NCBI GenBank assembly: GCA_020851855.1
Contig: JADZBY010000538.1
Span: 1 to 10,961 of the forward strand
Reading direction: 5' to 3'
Origin: Anaerolineae bacterium
GTDB taxonomy: Bacteria; Chloroflexota; Anaerolineae; Aggregatilineales; UBA2796
DNA: 10,961 bases
Part shown: positions 1 to 6,378 of the stretch, in pieces
Layout of the letters: each line of letters starts with the position of its first letter
How positions within the stretch are numbered: position 1 is the first letter of the stretch
The notes under the pieces: generated by a model
Databases searched by the model: none
Seen by the model: the letters and a program-made list of their open reading frames with translations, nothing else
Told to the model about the DNA's origin: nothing
Made by a program: the position numbers and the translations under genes

Positions 1-1374
1 AGGCTGTTGCGGCGGCAGGCCCGGTCCGGGGGCGTCGACCACCGCGCCGGGTGAGGTCACCGCCGTCATGCGCTGGCCGTCCGCGTTAGCCACCGTGACC
101 AGGATCAGGCCGCTGTCCGGCGACCACGTCACATCCAGCGCCGCCTGGTACGGCCAGTCGTTCGAGCCGCGCACGTAGAAGCTGCGGAAGACCTGACGCG
201 GCCTGCCGCCGGGCCACTGCACCACCCACACGCCATCGTTGAGCGTAGGCACGACGTCATCCGCGCCCACCTGCTCGGCATCGGGCCGCTGTACGACGTA
301 GGCCAGCCACCGGCCATCCGGCGACCAGCGCGCGGCGAGGAAGCGCTGGAAATTGTGCGTGCCAAGCTCGCCGGTGAACGTCGCGCCGTCCAGGATCAGC
401 CTGCCCTCGCGCGTGATGATCGCCCGTCGCCCGTCCCGGCTCACGCTGTAGCCCGCGTAGGCTGCCGGATCGGTGTCCGGCGGCGGGAATTGCAGCACAT
501 CCAGGCCGACGCCGAGAATGTCGCTGCCGGGAAGCGCGACGAGCGACGGGAAAGGCGTCGGCGCGCCGCTGGTCTGCCCGCCTGGCAGCGGCGTGAGCGC
601 GACTCCGACGAGCGTGGGCAGCGCAGAAGCGCCCGGCGTGACCACCAGCGGCGGCAGGCTGAGCGTTGGCGCGGGCGGGGTGGCGCTGGCCGTGCTGATC
701 GGCGTGCGCGTGGGTCGCAGCGTCGTGATGCGGATCACCGTCGGCAGGCCGGTGGGCGTTGGGCGCGTGGCGAGCGGCGTGGCAGTCACGATGCCGAAGG
801 ATGTAGCCGTCGGGCGCAACGTCAGGCCAGCCGTCGGCAGCAGCACGATAAGCAATGTGGGCGTGGCCGATGGTGCGAGCGTTTCCGTGGGCGTTTCACT
901 CGGCGTCGGGCTGCGGGTCGGGCTTGGCGTGGCGCTCGGCGTCAGACTCGGCGGCGTGGTGCGCGTCGCGGTCGGGCTGGCCGTGGCCGAGGGCGTCTGG
1001 CTCGGCGCAGGGCGAGTTTGTGACGGCGTCGGGCTGCTGGTGGGCGTGTGCGTCGCCGGGCGCGTCGCGAGAAGCGGCAGTGTAGCCGTGGCGGTGAATG
1101 TCGGCGTCAATGTACGTGTTGGCGTATTGGTCGGCGTCTGGGAGTCGGTCGGCGTGAGCGTTGCGCTGGCGGTCGCGGTGGGAGTGGCCGTGATTGCCGT
1201 GGTCGCGGTGACGGTCTCTGTCGCCGTGACGGATGGCGCTGCCGTGGTGGCCACCGTCGGCGCGAGCGTCGGCGTCACCGGGATGCCGGGGAACAGGTTA
1301 CAGGCCAGCGCCGCCGCGCCGAGCATGGCCAACGCCAGCGTAACACCCAATGCCCGGCGCATGTGTGGTGGCAT
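1..1374 (-). CDS. Partial lipoprotein with Thr/Pro-rich spacer and WD40-like (PD40) beta-propeller
   Basis: The minus-strand frame is open from an ATG at 1374 to the window edge (458 codons, no stop), so the C-terminus is missing. The N-terminus begins MPPHMRRALG, followed by a hydrophobic stretch ending AALAC; Cys25 is a plausible lipidation site, although -3 is Ala rather than the usual Leu. Roughly residues 30-290 are rich in Thr, Pro, Ser and Ala with many TPT and ATPT units, a surface spacer typical of Anaerolineae lipoproteins. From about residue 300 a folded domain starts, with WSPDG near 350 and WSPDS near 417 followed by beta-strand-like sequence, as in TolB/PD40 propeller blades. 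It is inferred to be a membrane-anchored extracellular protein; its ligand or role cannot be told. ATG 1374 is preferred over the in-frame ATG 1362 because GGTGA lies 5 bases upstream of it. That ribosome binding site lies inside an upstream repeat. Confidence 0.8.
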   Translation of the reverse strand, partial: MPPHMRRALGVTLALAMLGAAALACNLFPGIPVTPTLAPTVATTAAPSVTATETVTATTAITATPTATASATLTPTDSQTPTNTPTRTLTPTFTATATLPLLATRPATHTPTSSPTPSQTRPAPSQTPSATASPTATRTTPPSLTPSATPSPTRSPTPSETPTETLAPSATPTLLIVLLPTAGLTLRPTATSFGIVTATPLATRPTPTGLPTVIRITTLRPTRTPISTASATPPAPTLSLPPLVVTPGASALPTLVGVALTPLPGGQTSGAPTPFPSLVALPGSDILGVGLDVLQFPPPDTDPAAYAGYSVSRDGRRAIITREGRLILDGATFTGELGTHNFQRFLAARWSPDGRWLAYVVQRPDAEQVGADDVVPTLNDGVWVVQWPGGRPRQVFRSFYVRGSNDWPYQAALDVTWSPDSGLILVTVANADGQRMTAVTSPGAVVDAPGPGLPPQQP

Positions 1375-1458
1375 ACCCCTCACCCCAACCCCTCTCCCAC
1401 AAAGGGCGAGGAGCGAAGAATGCCGGCAGAAGGGCGCTTTTTCCCCCGCTCGCCGTGA
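1375..1458. repeat. 84-base direct repeat, copy 1, abutting a start codon
   Basis: This stretch matches 1483-1566 at 80 of 84 positions, with copies offset by 108 bases. It starts ACCCCTCACCCCAACCCCTC and contains a GCGCTTTTTCCCCC segment near its end. It begins at the base next to the start codon of the minus-strand lipoprotein gene. Read on the minus strand its end gives GGTGAGGGGT, which serves as the apparent ribosome binding site. It lacks the right inverted arm seen beyond copy 2. The CCCTCACCCCAACCCCTC motif is, from memory, a common dispersed intergenic repeat in Chloroflexota and cyanobacteria. Confidence 0.9.
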
Positions 1459-1482
1459 GATGATTTCACGTGTGCGCTCCGA

Positions 1483-1597
1483 ACCCCTCACCCCAACCCC
1501 TCTCCCACAAGGGGCGAGGGGCAAAGAATGCCGGCAGAAGGGCGCTTTTTCCCCCGCTTGCCGTGACGGAGAGAGGGGTCGAGGAAGTGAGGGTTGG
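1483..1597. repeat. Direct repeat copy 2 (1483-1566) within an imperfect palindromic, MITE-like element
   Basis: Bases 1483-1566 repeat 1375-1458 with four mismatches. Bases 1567-1597 extend it: read in reverse complement they give CCAACCCTCAC, six other bases, then ACCCCTCTC. This resembles the left end (ACCCCTCACC...ACCCCTCTCCC), so the element has imperfect terminal inverted repeats of about 25-30 bases. It encodes no protein. It lies just downstream of the minus-strand HD-domain gene, so in RNA the two ends could pair and act as a 3' structure for that transcript. A non-autonomous mobile repeat is an inference; no target-site duplication was recognised. Confidence 0.7.
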
Positions 1598-1621
1598 CCC
1601 GACACATGACCTGCTCGCCCT

Positions 1622-2359
1622 CTACTCCGGCACTTGCAGCGACTCCTGCGTCAACTGCGATGGCTGCGGGAAAGGATCGTCGGCGACGACTTCCTCGGCA
1701 AGCTGTCGCAACAGCCGCTCGTAGAAATCCAGCCGTTGCGCGCCCATGATCTTGCCGGTGGTCGTGACGAGCGTCTGTGCCCAGGTGCGCGCCCGTTCCA
1801 GCGGCCAGCCGGACGTCAGCTCCCGCGTCACTTCGAAGATCTGCGGGTGGCTGACCGCGCTCATGGTCAATACGGACTGCAAGATGTTGTTCGCGCCGAT
1901 CTTGTCGAGCGTTTCGGCGTCCATGACCATGCGCGCCTCGTGGCTCAGCCCGGCGGCGATGCGCGCGACCTGCTCGTCAATCGGCTCGTCGTCGCTGAAA
2001 TCGTGGTGGTGGCCACGAATCGCCTCTGCCACGCGCTCGACGTACTGCGCCGGGTGACCTTCCCGCTTCAAGAAGGCCGTCGCCGTCTCCGCGCCGCGCA
2101 GGGCGTGGTACTGCGTGTCCACGGTGTAATGGTCCACGTCGTGAAAGAGCGCCGCTACCCGACACACATCGCGCGCGTCGTCGCCCGCCTTCTCCCCGTC
2201 CAGGATAGCGTCCAGGTTCTTGAGCACGTTGAGCGTGTGCATCCAGCGCCACACCGCGCGGTATTCGGCGTTTTTGTGCCCGTAATTCTGGGCCGTGCGT
2301 TGAAGGTAACTGCGCACATATTGCCCAACCCGGTTCCACTGAGCCTGGGAAAGCGCCAT
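1622..2359 (-). CDS. HD-domain phosphohydrolase (245 aa)
   Basis: The product carries the metal-binding signature of HD-domain phosphohydrolases: His41 (WMHTLNV), His73-Asp74 in ALFHDVDHY, a triple His at 117-119 (RGHHHDF) and Asp147 in VMDAETLDKIG. The order and spacing resemble the single-domain YedJ/YpgQ-type HD proteins, some of which hydrolyse nucleotides; the substrate here is not known. No signal peptide or membrane segment is seen, so it should be cytoplasmic. The start is well supported: GGAGG at 2369-2373 lies 9 bases upstream of ATG 2359. It is divergent from rodA across about 127 bases, and its 3' end runs towards the repeat element at 1483-1597. The last 20 residues or so, rich in Pro, Gln and acidic residues, look disordered. 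The family call is firm, the biochemical role open. Confidence 0.9.
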   Translation of the reverse strand: MALSQAQWNRVGQYVRSYLQRTAQNYGHKNAEYRAVWRWMHTLNVLKNLDAILDGEKAGDDARDVCRVAALFHDVDHYTVDTQYHALRGAETATAFLKREGHPAQYVERVAEAIRGHHHDFSDDEPIDEQVARIAAGLSHEARMVMDAETLDKIGANNILQSVLTMSAVSHPQIFEVTRELTSGWPLERARTWAQTLVTTTGKIMGAQRLDFYERLLRQLAEEVVADDPFPQPSQLTQESLQVPE

Positions 2360-2419
2360 GTTGAAAAGCCTCCACTCTTTGCATTTTTAAGCGGACGGTG
2401 AAGGAATCGCCCTAGATTG

Positions 2420-2453
2420 TACCGCCGCCTTGCATCGGGAAAAAACGGCGGTA
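2420..2453. promoter_or_regulatory. Perfect 8-base inverted repeat bracketing the rodA promoter
   Basis: TACCGCCG at 2420-2427 is perfectly complementary in reverse to CGGCGGTA at 2446-2453, with 18 bases between. The left half lies just upstream of the candidate -35 and the right half overlaps the first bases of the candidate -10. This layout could be a repressor operator. A chance repeat in GC-rich DNA, or a stem in a longer transcript, are alternatives. Confidence 0.4.
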
Positions 2454-2457
2454 AGAT
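2430..2457 (+). promoter_or_regulatory. Candidate sigma-70-type promoter of rodA
   Basis: TTGCAT (2430-2435) and TAAGAT (2452-2457) are separated by 16 bases and sit about 30 bases before the preferred rodA start at 2487. This predicts a short leader of roughly 23 bases containing the AGAGGA ribosome binding site. It is the best promoter match seen in the window, but rests on sequence similarity only. Confidence 0.5.
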
Positions 2458-2474
2458 TTCTCGCGCATCGTGAA

Positions 2475-2480
2475 GAGGAA
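2475..2480 (+). promoter_or_regulatory. Ribosome binding site deciding the rodA start
   Basis: GAGGAA at 2475-2480 lies about 6-7 bases upstream of TTG 2487. No comparable site precedes the earlier in-frame TTG at 2430, so this site fixes the start. Confidence 0.6.
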
Positions 2481-2486
2481 AGCGAG

Positions 2487-3587
2487 TTGGCACGACAAAC
2501 GCGCGTCTGGCGCAACTTCGACTTCGTCATGTTCGGCGTGACGCTGATCCTGATCGTGTACGGCGTGCTCATGATCAGCAGCGCCACGACCGGAGCCGTC
2601 GACACGGACCTGATCTCCCGCGTGCCGCGTCAGATTCAGTATGCGGTGATCGGCGTCGCCGTGCTCTTCGCTGTGGCGGCGATTGACTACCGCTTGTTCG
2701 GCGCGATGCAACCGTATATCTACGGCCTGCTGGTCTTTTTGCTCGGCCTGGTGGCAGTGCTTGGCCAGGTGGGCGCGGCGGGCGCACAGCGCTGGCTGAC
2801 CGTCGGCCTGCCGCTTCAGCCGTCCGAGCTGGCCAAAGTGCTGATCGTCATCGCGCTCGGCCAGCATCTCCAGACGCAGTACACGAAGCTGAATAAGCTG
2901 CGCACCGTGCTCATCTCGCTGGGCTACGTCGGTCTGCCCGCCGCCTTCATCTTCCTTCAGCCGAGCCTGGGCATCACGATCCTGATCATGTTCACCTGGT
3001 TCATCATGGTCTGGGCCGCCGGGCTGCGTGTCCGCCACATCCTGATGTTCGTGGCGCTGGCCGTCATCGCGCTGCCGGTCTTGTGGGTGAATATGGAAGA
3101 CTACCAGCGCAGCCGCATTTACACCTTCATCAGCTGCGAAGGCAACGACGAGGCGTGTTACAACATCCGTCAGGCGCAGATCAGCATCGGATCGGGCGGC
3201 GCACTGGGCAAAGGCTACGCATCCGGCACGCAATCGCAGCTGCGTTTCCTGCGCGTGCGCCACACAGACTTCATCTTCTCGGTCATCGCCGAAGAACTGG
3301 GCTTCGTCGGCGCGGTGATGGTCTTCGCCCTGATCGGGGTGCTGCTCTTACGCATCATGCGCGCGGCGTCGCTGGCCCGCGATCCGCTCGGCGCGCTGAT
3401 TTGTTATGGCGTGGCGGCCATCATCTTCTTTCAGACCGTCGTTTCGACCGGCATGAATCTATCGCTGTTGCCCGTCACCGGCCTGACGCTGCCCTTCATC
3501 AGTTCCGGCGGCAGCTCGCTCCTGACGCTGCTGTTCGGCATCGGGCTGGTGGAGAGCGTAGTCATGCGCCGCGACCGCACCGCCTGA
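2487..3587 (+). CDS. rodA: RodA-type SEDS peptidoglycan glycosyltransferase (366 aa)
   Basis: This is a polytopic membrane protein of the FtsW/RodA/SpoVE (SEDS) family, which polymerises lipid II into glycan strands with a partner class B penicillin-binding protein. Hallmarks, numbered from the TTG start: GAQRW near 99-103, QPSELAK near 111-117, QPSLG near 158, GKGYASGTQSQL near 241-252, HTDFIFSVIAEELG from 260 and VTGLTLPFISSGGSS near 330-344. Asp261 matches the essential catalytic Asp of RodA (Asp262 in E. coli). GTQSQL and LLPVTG favour RodA over FtsW, and the length is close to E. coli RodA (370). TTG 2487 is preferred because AGAGGA ends 7 bases upstream and the first helix follows within about 10 residues; an in-frame TTG at 2430 falls on the candidate -35. 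The loop before the GSGG segment has two Cys (217 and 224). No mre or PBP gene is adjacent. Confidence 0.93.
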   Translation: MARQTRVWRNFDFVMFGVTLILIVYGVLMISSATTGAVDTDLISRVPRQIQYAVIGVAVLFAVAAIDYRLFGAMQPYIYGLLVFLLGLVAVLGQVGAAGAQRWLTVGLPLQPSELAKVLIVIALGQHLQTQYTKLNKLRTVLISLGYVGLPAAFIFLQPSLGITILIMFTWFIMVWAAGLRVRHILMFVALAVIALPVLWVNMEDYQRSRIYTFISCEGNDEACYNIRQAQISIGSGGALGKGYASGTQSQLRFLRVRHTDFIFSVIAEELGFVGAVMVFALIGVLLLRIMRAASLARDPLGALICYGVAAIIFFQTVVSTGMNLSLLPVTGLTLPFISSGGSSLLTLLFGIGLVESVVMRRDRTA

Positions 3588-3685
3588 TCGCCCGCGCGCA
3601 CTCCATGTGGCGTGGGTGACCTTTCCCCCGTCGCCCCCCGTCCGGGGACGCCCACTTTCGCGTTTCGGCCTTTCGGCCCCGTGAG
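3588..3685. other. rodA-priA gap with short GC-rich inverted repeats
   Basis: The 5' part of the 165-base gap holds no gene. It shows an outer GTGGG (3612-3616) and CCCAC (3651-3655) pair enclosing CCCC (3636-3639) and GGGG (3644-3647), which could form a weak stem after rodA. It also has a tandem TTTCGGCC pair at 3663-3678 that can fold as GGCC-TTTC-GGCC. No T run follows directly, so termination is only possible, not shown. Confidence 0.3.
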
Positions 3686-3713
3686 TTGCCGTTTTTGCCC
3701 AATATCGTACACT
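3686..3713 (+). promoter_or_regulatory. Candidate promoter of priA
   Basis: TTGCCG (3686-3691) and TACACT (3708-3713) are 16 bases apart, about 40 bases before the priA ATG. The region is visibly more A/T-rich than its surroundings. The match is moderate; it suggests priA can be transcribed separately from rodA. Confidence 0.35.
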
Positions 3714-3752
3714 CAACGTTAAGCAACCAGAGGGTCCGCGAGGTCTGCGGCC

Positions 3753-6239
3753 ATGTACGCCGAGCTGGCGATCTACCAATCCGCTGTGCGCGGCACGTTT
3801 CATTACGCCGTGCCCGACGATCTGCCCGTGTCCATCGGCCAGCTTGTCGAGGTCAGCTTTCGCACGGGCTTATCCCAGGCCATCGTGCTCGATCTCGTGC
3901 CGGAAAGCAGCGTACCACACCCCAAGCCCATCCTCGACGTGCTGAGCGACGAGCCGGTTGTTACGCCGCTGCAAATCGCGCTGGGCCGCTGGATGGCCGC
4001 CGAGACATTCACGCCGCTCGGTCCGTGCCTGTGGATGATGTTGCCGCCGGGCCTCGCCAAACGCGGCAGCCAGCTTTACACGCTCGTGGATGCCCAGCCA
4101 CAGGCGGCCCGTGACGCCACGGGAGAAGCGGCGGCGGTGCTCGAATTGCTGCGCGAGCGCGGCCCGCTGCGCGCCCGGCAGATCGACCGCGCCCTGCCCA
4201 AATCGCGCTGGCGGGACGCGATCAAGCCGCTGATCGCACACGGCGTGGTCGCCGCCGAAGCCGTTTTGCCTGCGCCGGAAGCCAAGCCGCAAACCGTGCG
4301 TGTGGTCTGGCTCAAGGTGTCGCCGGGAGAAGTGCCGGGCCTCGTCCTGCACATGCGCAAAAGCCCCAAACAAGCCGCCGTGCTGAACCTGCTGGCGCGC
4401 GAACCGGAGCCGGTCGAGCTGGCCGAGATCACGCGCCAGACCGGGGCCAGCCCGGACTCGATTCGCCGCCTGGAAGCCAAAGGGCACATCGCCATCGGGG
4501 AAGCGGAGCAGATTCGCGACCCGCTGGCCGGGCGGCGCTACCAGCCGGCGGACGCGCCGACGCTCACGCCCGAACAGGCGGCCTGCTGGCAGACCATCCG
4601 CGCGCACATGCTTGAGGCGCACGCCGACCGGAGCGTGTTCCGCGCCTTCCTGCTGCACGGCGTAACCGGCTCTGGCAAGACGGAGATTTACCTGCGCGCC
4701 ATCGAAGAGATCGTGCGGCAGGGACGGCAAGCCATCGTGCTCGTGCCGGAGATCGCCCTCGTCGCGCCGACGGTGGGCCGCTTTGCGTCGCGCTTTCCGG
4801 GCCGGCTCGCCGTCGTGCACAGCGCCCTGACCGACGGCGAACAGTATGACACGTGGCGGCGCGCGCGCGCGGGCCTGCTGGACGTGGTGATCGGCGCGCG
4901 CTCGGCGCTGTTCACCCCGCTGCCGGACGTGGGCCTGATCGTCATGGACGAGGAGCACGACGACAGCTACAAACAGTCGCCGCCGCTGCCGCCGCCCTAT
5001 TACCACGCCCGCGAAACGGCGATGGCCATGCTGCGCCATGCGGGCGGCGCGCTCATCCTCGGCTCGGCCACGCCCGACGTGACCACCGTGTTCCGCGCGC
5101 AGCAGGGCGAGATCACGTACCTGCACCTGCCCAACCGGGTCATCGTACCGCGCAGCGAGCGCAGCGCCGAAAGCCTGGACGCCATCTCCGCGCCGCTGCC
5201 GCCCGTGCAGATCGTGGACATGCGCGAAGAATTGCGCGAGGGCAACAAGAGCATGTTCAGCCGGGCCTTGCGCGTCGCCTTGCAGCGCACGCTGGACCGG
5301 GGCGAACAGGCGTTGCTCTTTTTGAACCGGCGCGGCAGCGCGACGTTCGTGCTGTGCCGGGATTGCGGCTACGTATCGCGCTGCCCGAACTGCGACATCC
5401 CGCTCACCTACCACCAGACCGGCCCGGCCAGCGCGCCCGGCGGCCAGCTGACCTGCCACTATTGCGGCCACCGCGAAGCTGCGCCGGAGATTTGCCCGAA
5501 CTGCCAGAGCCGCCGCATCCGTTACTTTGGCGCGGGCACTGCCGCCGTCGAGCAGGCCGTCCTGGCCGAATTTACCGGCGCACAGGTCTTGCGCTGGGAC
5601 CGGGACACGGCGCAAGGCCGCCAGCAGCACGAGGCCATCTGGGCGCAATTCGCGGCGGGCGAGGCCAACGTGCTGGTCGGCACGCAGATGATCGTGAAGG
5701 GCCTCGACCTGCCCCGCGTGACGCTGATGGGCGTCGTGCTGGCCGATACGGCGCTCGGCCTGCCCGACTACCGCGCCGGAGAGCGTACCTTCCAGCTTCT
5801 GACCCAGGCGGCGGGCCGGGCCGGGCGCGGCTGGCGCGGCGGACAGGTCATCTTCCAGAGCTACCAGCCCGACCACTACGCCATCCAGGCCGCGTCCGGG
5901 CACGATTACGAGGCGTTTTACCAGCGCGAGATCGAATACCGGCGGCTGCTCGGCTATCCGCCCTACAAGCGGCTGGTACGGCTCATCTTCCGCTCGCCCA
6001 ATCCGAACCAGGTGCAGCGCGACGCCGAAAACGTGGCGCGCGAGCTGAAACAGCGCATCATGCTGCGCAACCTGACCGCCACCACATTGATCGGCCCTGC
6101 GCCCGCGTTTTTCGGTAAAATCGACGGCGTATACCAGTGGCATCTCATCGCGCGCACCACTGACCCGGCGCGCCTTCTCGGCGACTTTGACGTGCGCGTG
6201 GGCTGGCAGGTGGATGTCGACCCGGTGGATATCCTGTGA
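3753..6239 (+). CDS. priA: Primosomal protein N', replication-restart DNA helicase PriA (828 aa)
   Basis: PriA is a 3'-to-5' superfamily 2 helicase that recognises abandoned replication forks and reloads the replisome. The N-terminal roughly 105 residues match the 3' DNA-binding domain (MYAELAIYQS, FHYAVPDDL); a winged-helix-like part follows. The helicase core has Walker A GVTGSGKT (303-310), VPEIAL (331-336), DEEH (399-402), GSAT (437-440), VGTQMIVKG (642-650), and AGERTF with QAAGRAGRG (675-693). Eight cysteines at 535, 538, 544, 547, 568, 571, 581 and 584 form the two zinc sites of the family. The C-terminus ends DVDPVDIL, matching the usual DVDP-type ending. Start: ATG 3753 with GAGG at 3740-3743, about 9 bases upstream. 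One oddity is a Pro-rich PPLPPPYY stretch (410-417) between SYKQ and HARE, where E. coli has a shorter linker; the core motifs are intact. It is about 100 residues longer than E. coli PriA (732). Confidence 0.97.
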   Translation: MYAELAIYQSAVRGTFHYAVPDDLPVSIGQLVEVSFRTGLSQAIVLDLVPESSVPHPKPILDVLSDEPVVTPLQIALGRWMAAETFTPLGPCLWMMLPPGLAKRGSQLYTLVDAQPQAARDATGEAAAVLELLRERGPLRARQIDRALPKSRWRDAIKPLIAHGVVAAEAVLPAPEAKPQTVRVVWLKVSPGEVPGLVLHMRKSPKQAAVLNLLAREPEPVELAEITRQTGASPDSIRRLEAKGHIAIGEAEQIRDPLAGRRYQPADAPTLTPEQAACWQTIRAHMLEAHADRSVFRAFLLHGVTGSGKTEIYLRAIEEIVRQGRQAIVLVPEIALVAPTVGRFASRFPGRLAVVHSALTDGEQYDTWRRARAGLLDVVIGARSALFTPLPDVGLIVMDEEHDDSYKQSPPLPPPYYHARETAMAMLRHAGGALILGSATPDVTTVFRAQQGEITYLHLPNRVIVPRSERSAESLDAISAPLPPVQIVDMREELREGNKSMFSRALRVALQRTLDRGEQALLFLNRRGSATFVLCRDCGYVSRCPNCDIPLTYHQTGPASAPGGQLTCHYCGHREAAPEICPNCQSRRIRYFGAGTAAVEQAVLAEFTGAQVLRWDRDTAQGRQQHEAIWAQFAAGEANVLVGTQMIVKGLDLPRVTLMGVVLADTALGLPDYRAGERTFQLLTQAAGRAGRGWRGGQVIFQSYQPDHYAIQAASGHDYEAFYQREIEYRRLLGYPPYKRLVRLIFRSPNPNQVQRDAENVARELKQRIMLRNLTATTLIGPAPAFFGKIDGVYQWHLIARTTDPARLLGDFDVRVGWQVDVDPVDIL

Positions 6240-6255
6240 ATGGTTCCAGGGGTGG

Positions 6256-6306
6256 CCCTCGCTCCCCGTCCCCCCTCGCTCTGAGGCAGAGGGGGTCGGG
6301 TGAGGG
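6256..6306. repeat. GC-rich imperfect hairpin after priA, related to the CCCTCACCCC repeat
   Basis: CCCTC (6256-6260) pairs with GAGGG (6302-6306), and CCCCCTC (6271-6277) with GAGGGGG (6289-6295) around an 11-base loop, with mismatches between. The right side reads GAGGGGGTCGGGTGAGGGTT, close to the right arm of the element at 1483-1597, so it is probably a degenerate relative. It starts 17 bases after the priA stop and could end that transcript, but there is no T run. The rest of the 139-base gap (6240-6378) shows no convincing promoter. Confidence 0.55.
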
Positions 6307-6378
6307 TTGTCTGCAACTTCTGCCCGGTGAGCGCGTATCGTTGTGTGTGTGGGCCGATGCCCGTGAGGCCGCAAGACT

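Noticed and set aside
1375..1597. A CRISPR-like array
   Set aside because: Only two repeats of 84 bases, one 24-base spacer and no cas genes; it fits a dispersed intergenic repeat.
355..1609. Plus-strand Val/Gly-rich and Arg-rich frames over the lipoprotein gene
   Set aside because: They are the reverse reading of Thr-Pro codons; the Gly-Val repeats mirror the TPT spacer, and the minus strand encodes a signal peptide and propeller motifs.
2430..2486. Extended rodA start at TTG 2430
   Set aside because: It overlaps the candidate -35 box, has no ribosome binding site and adds a charged segment not seen in the family.
6300..6378. Promoter of the HTH-membrane gene (TTGTCT at 6307, TATCGT at 6336)
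   Set aside because: The spacing of 23 bases is too long for a normal sigma-70 promoter, and no better pair was found.
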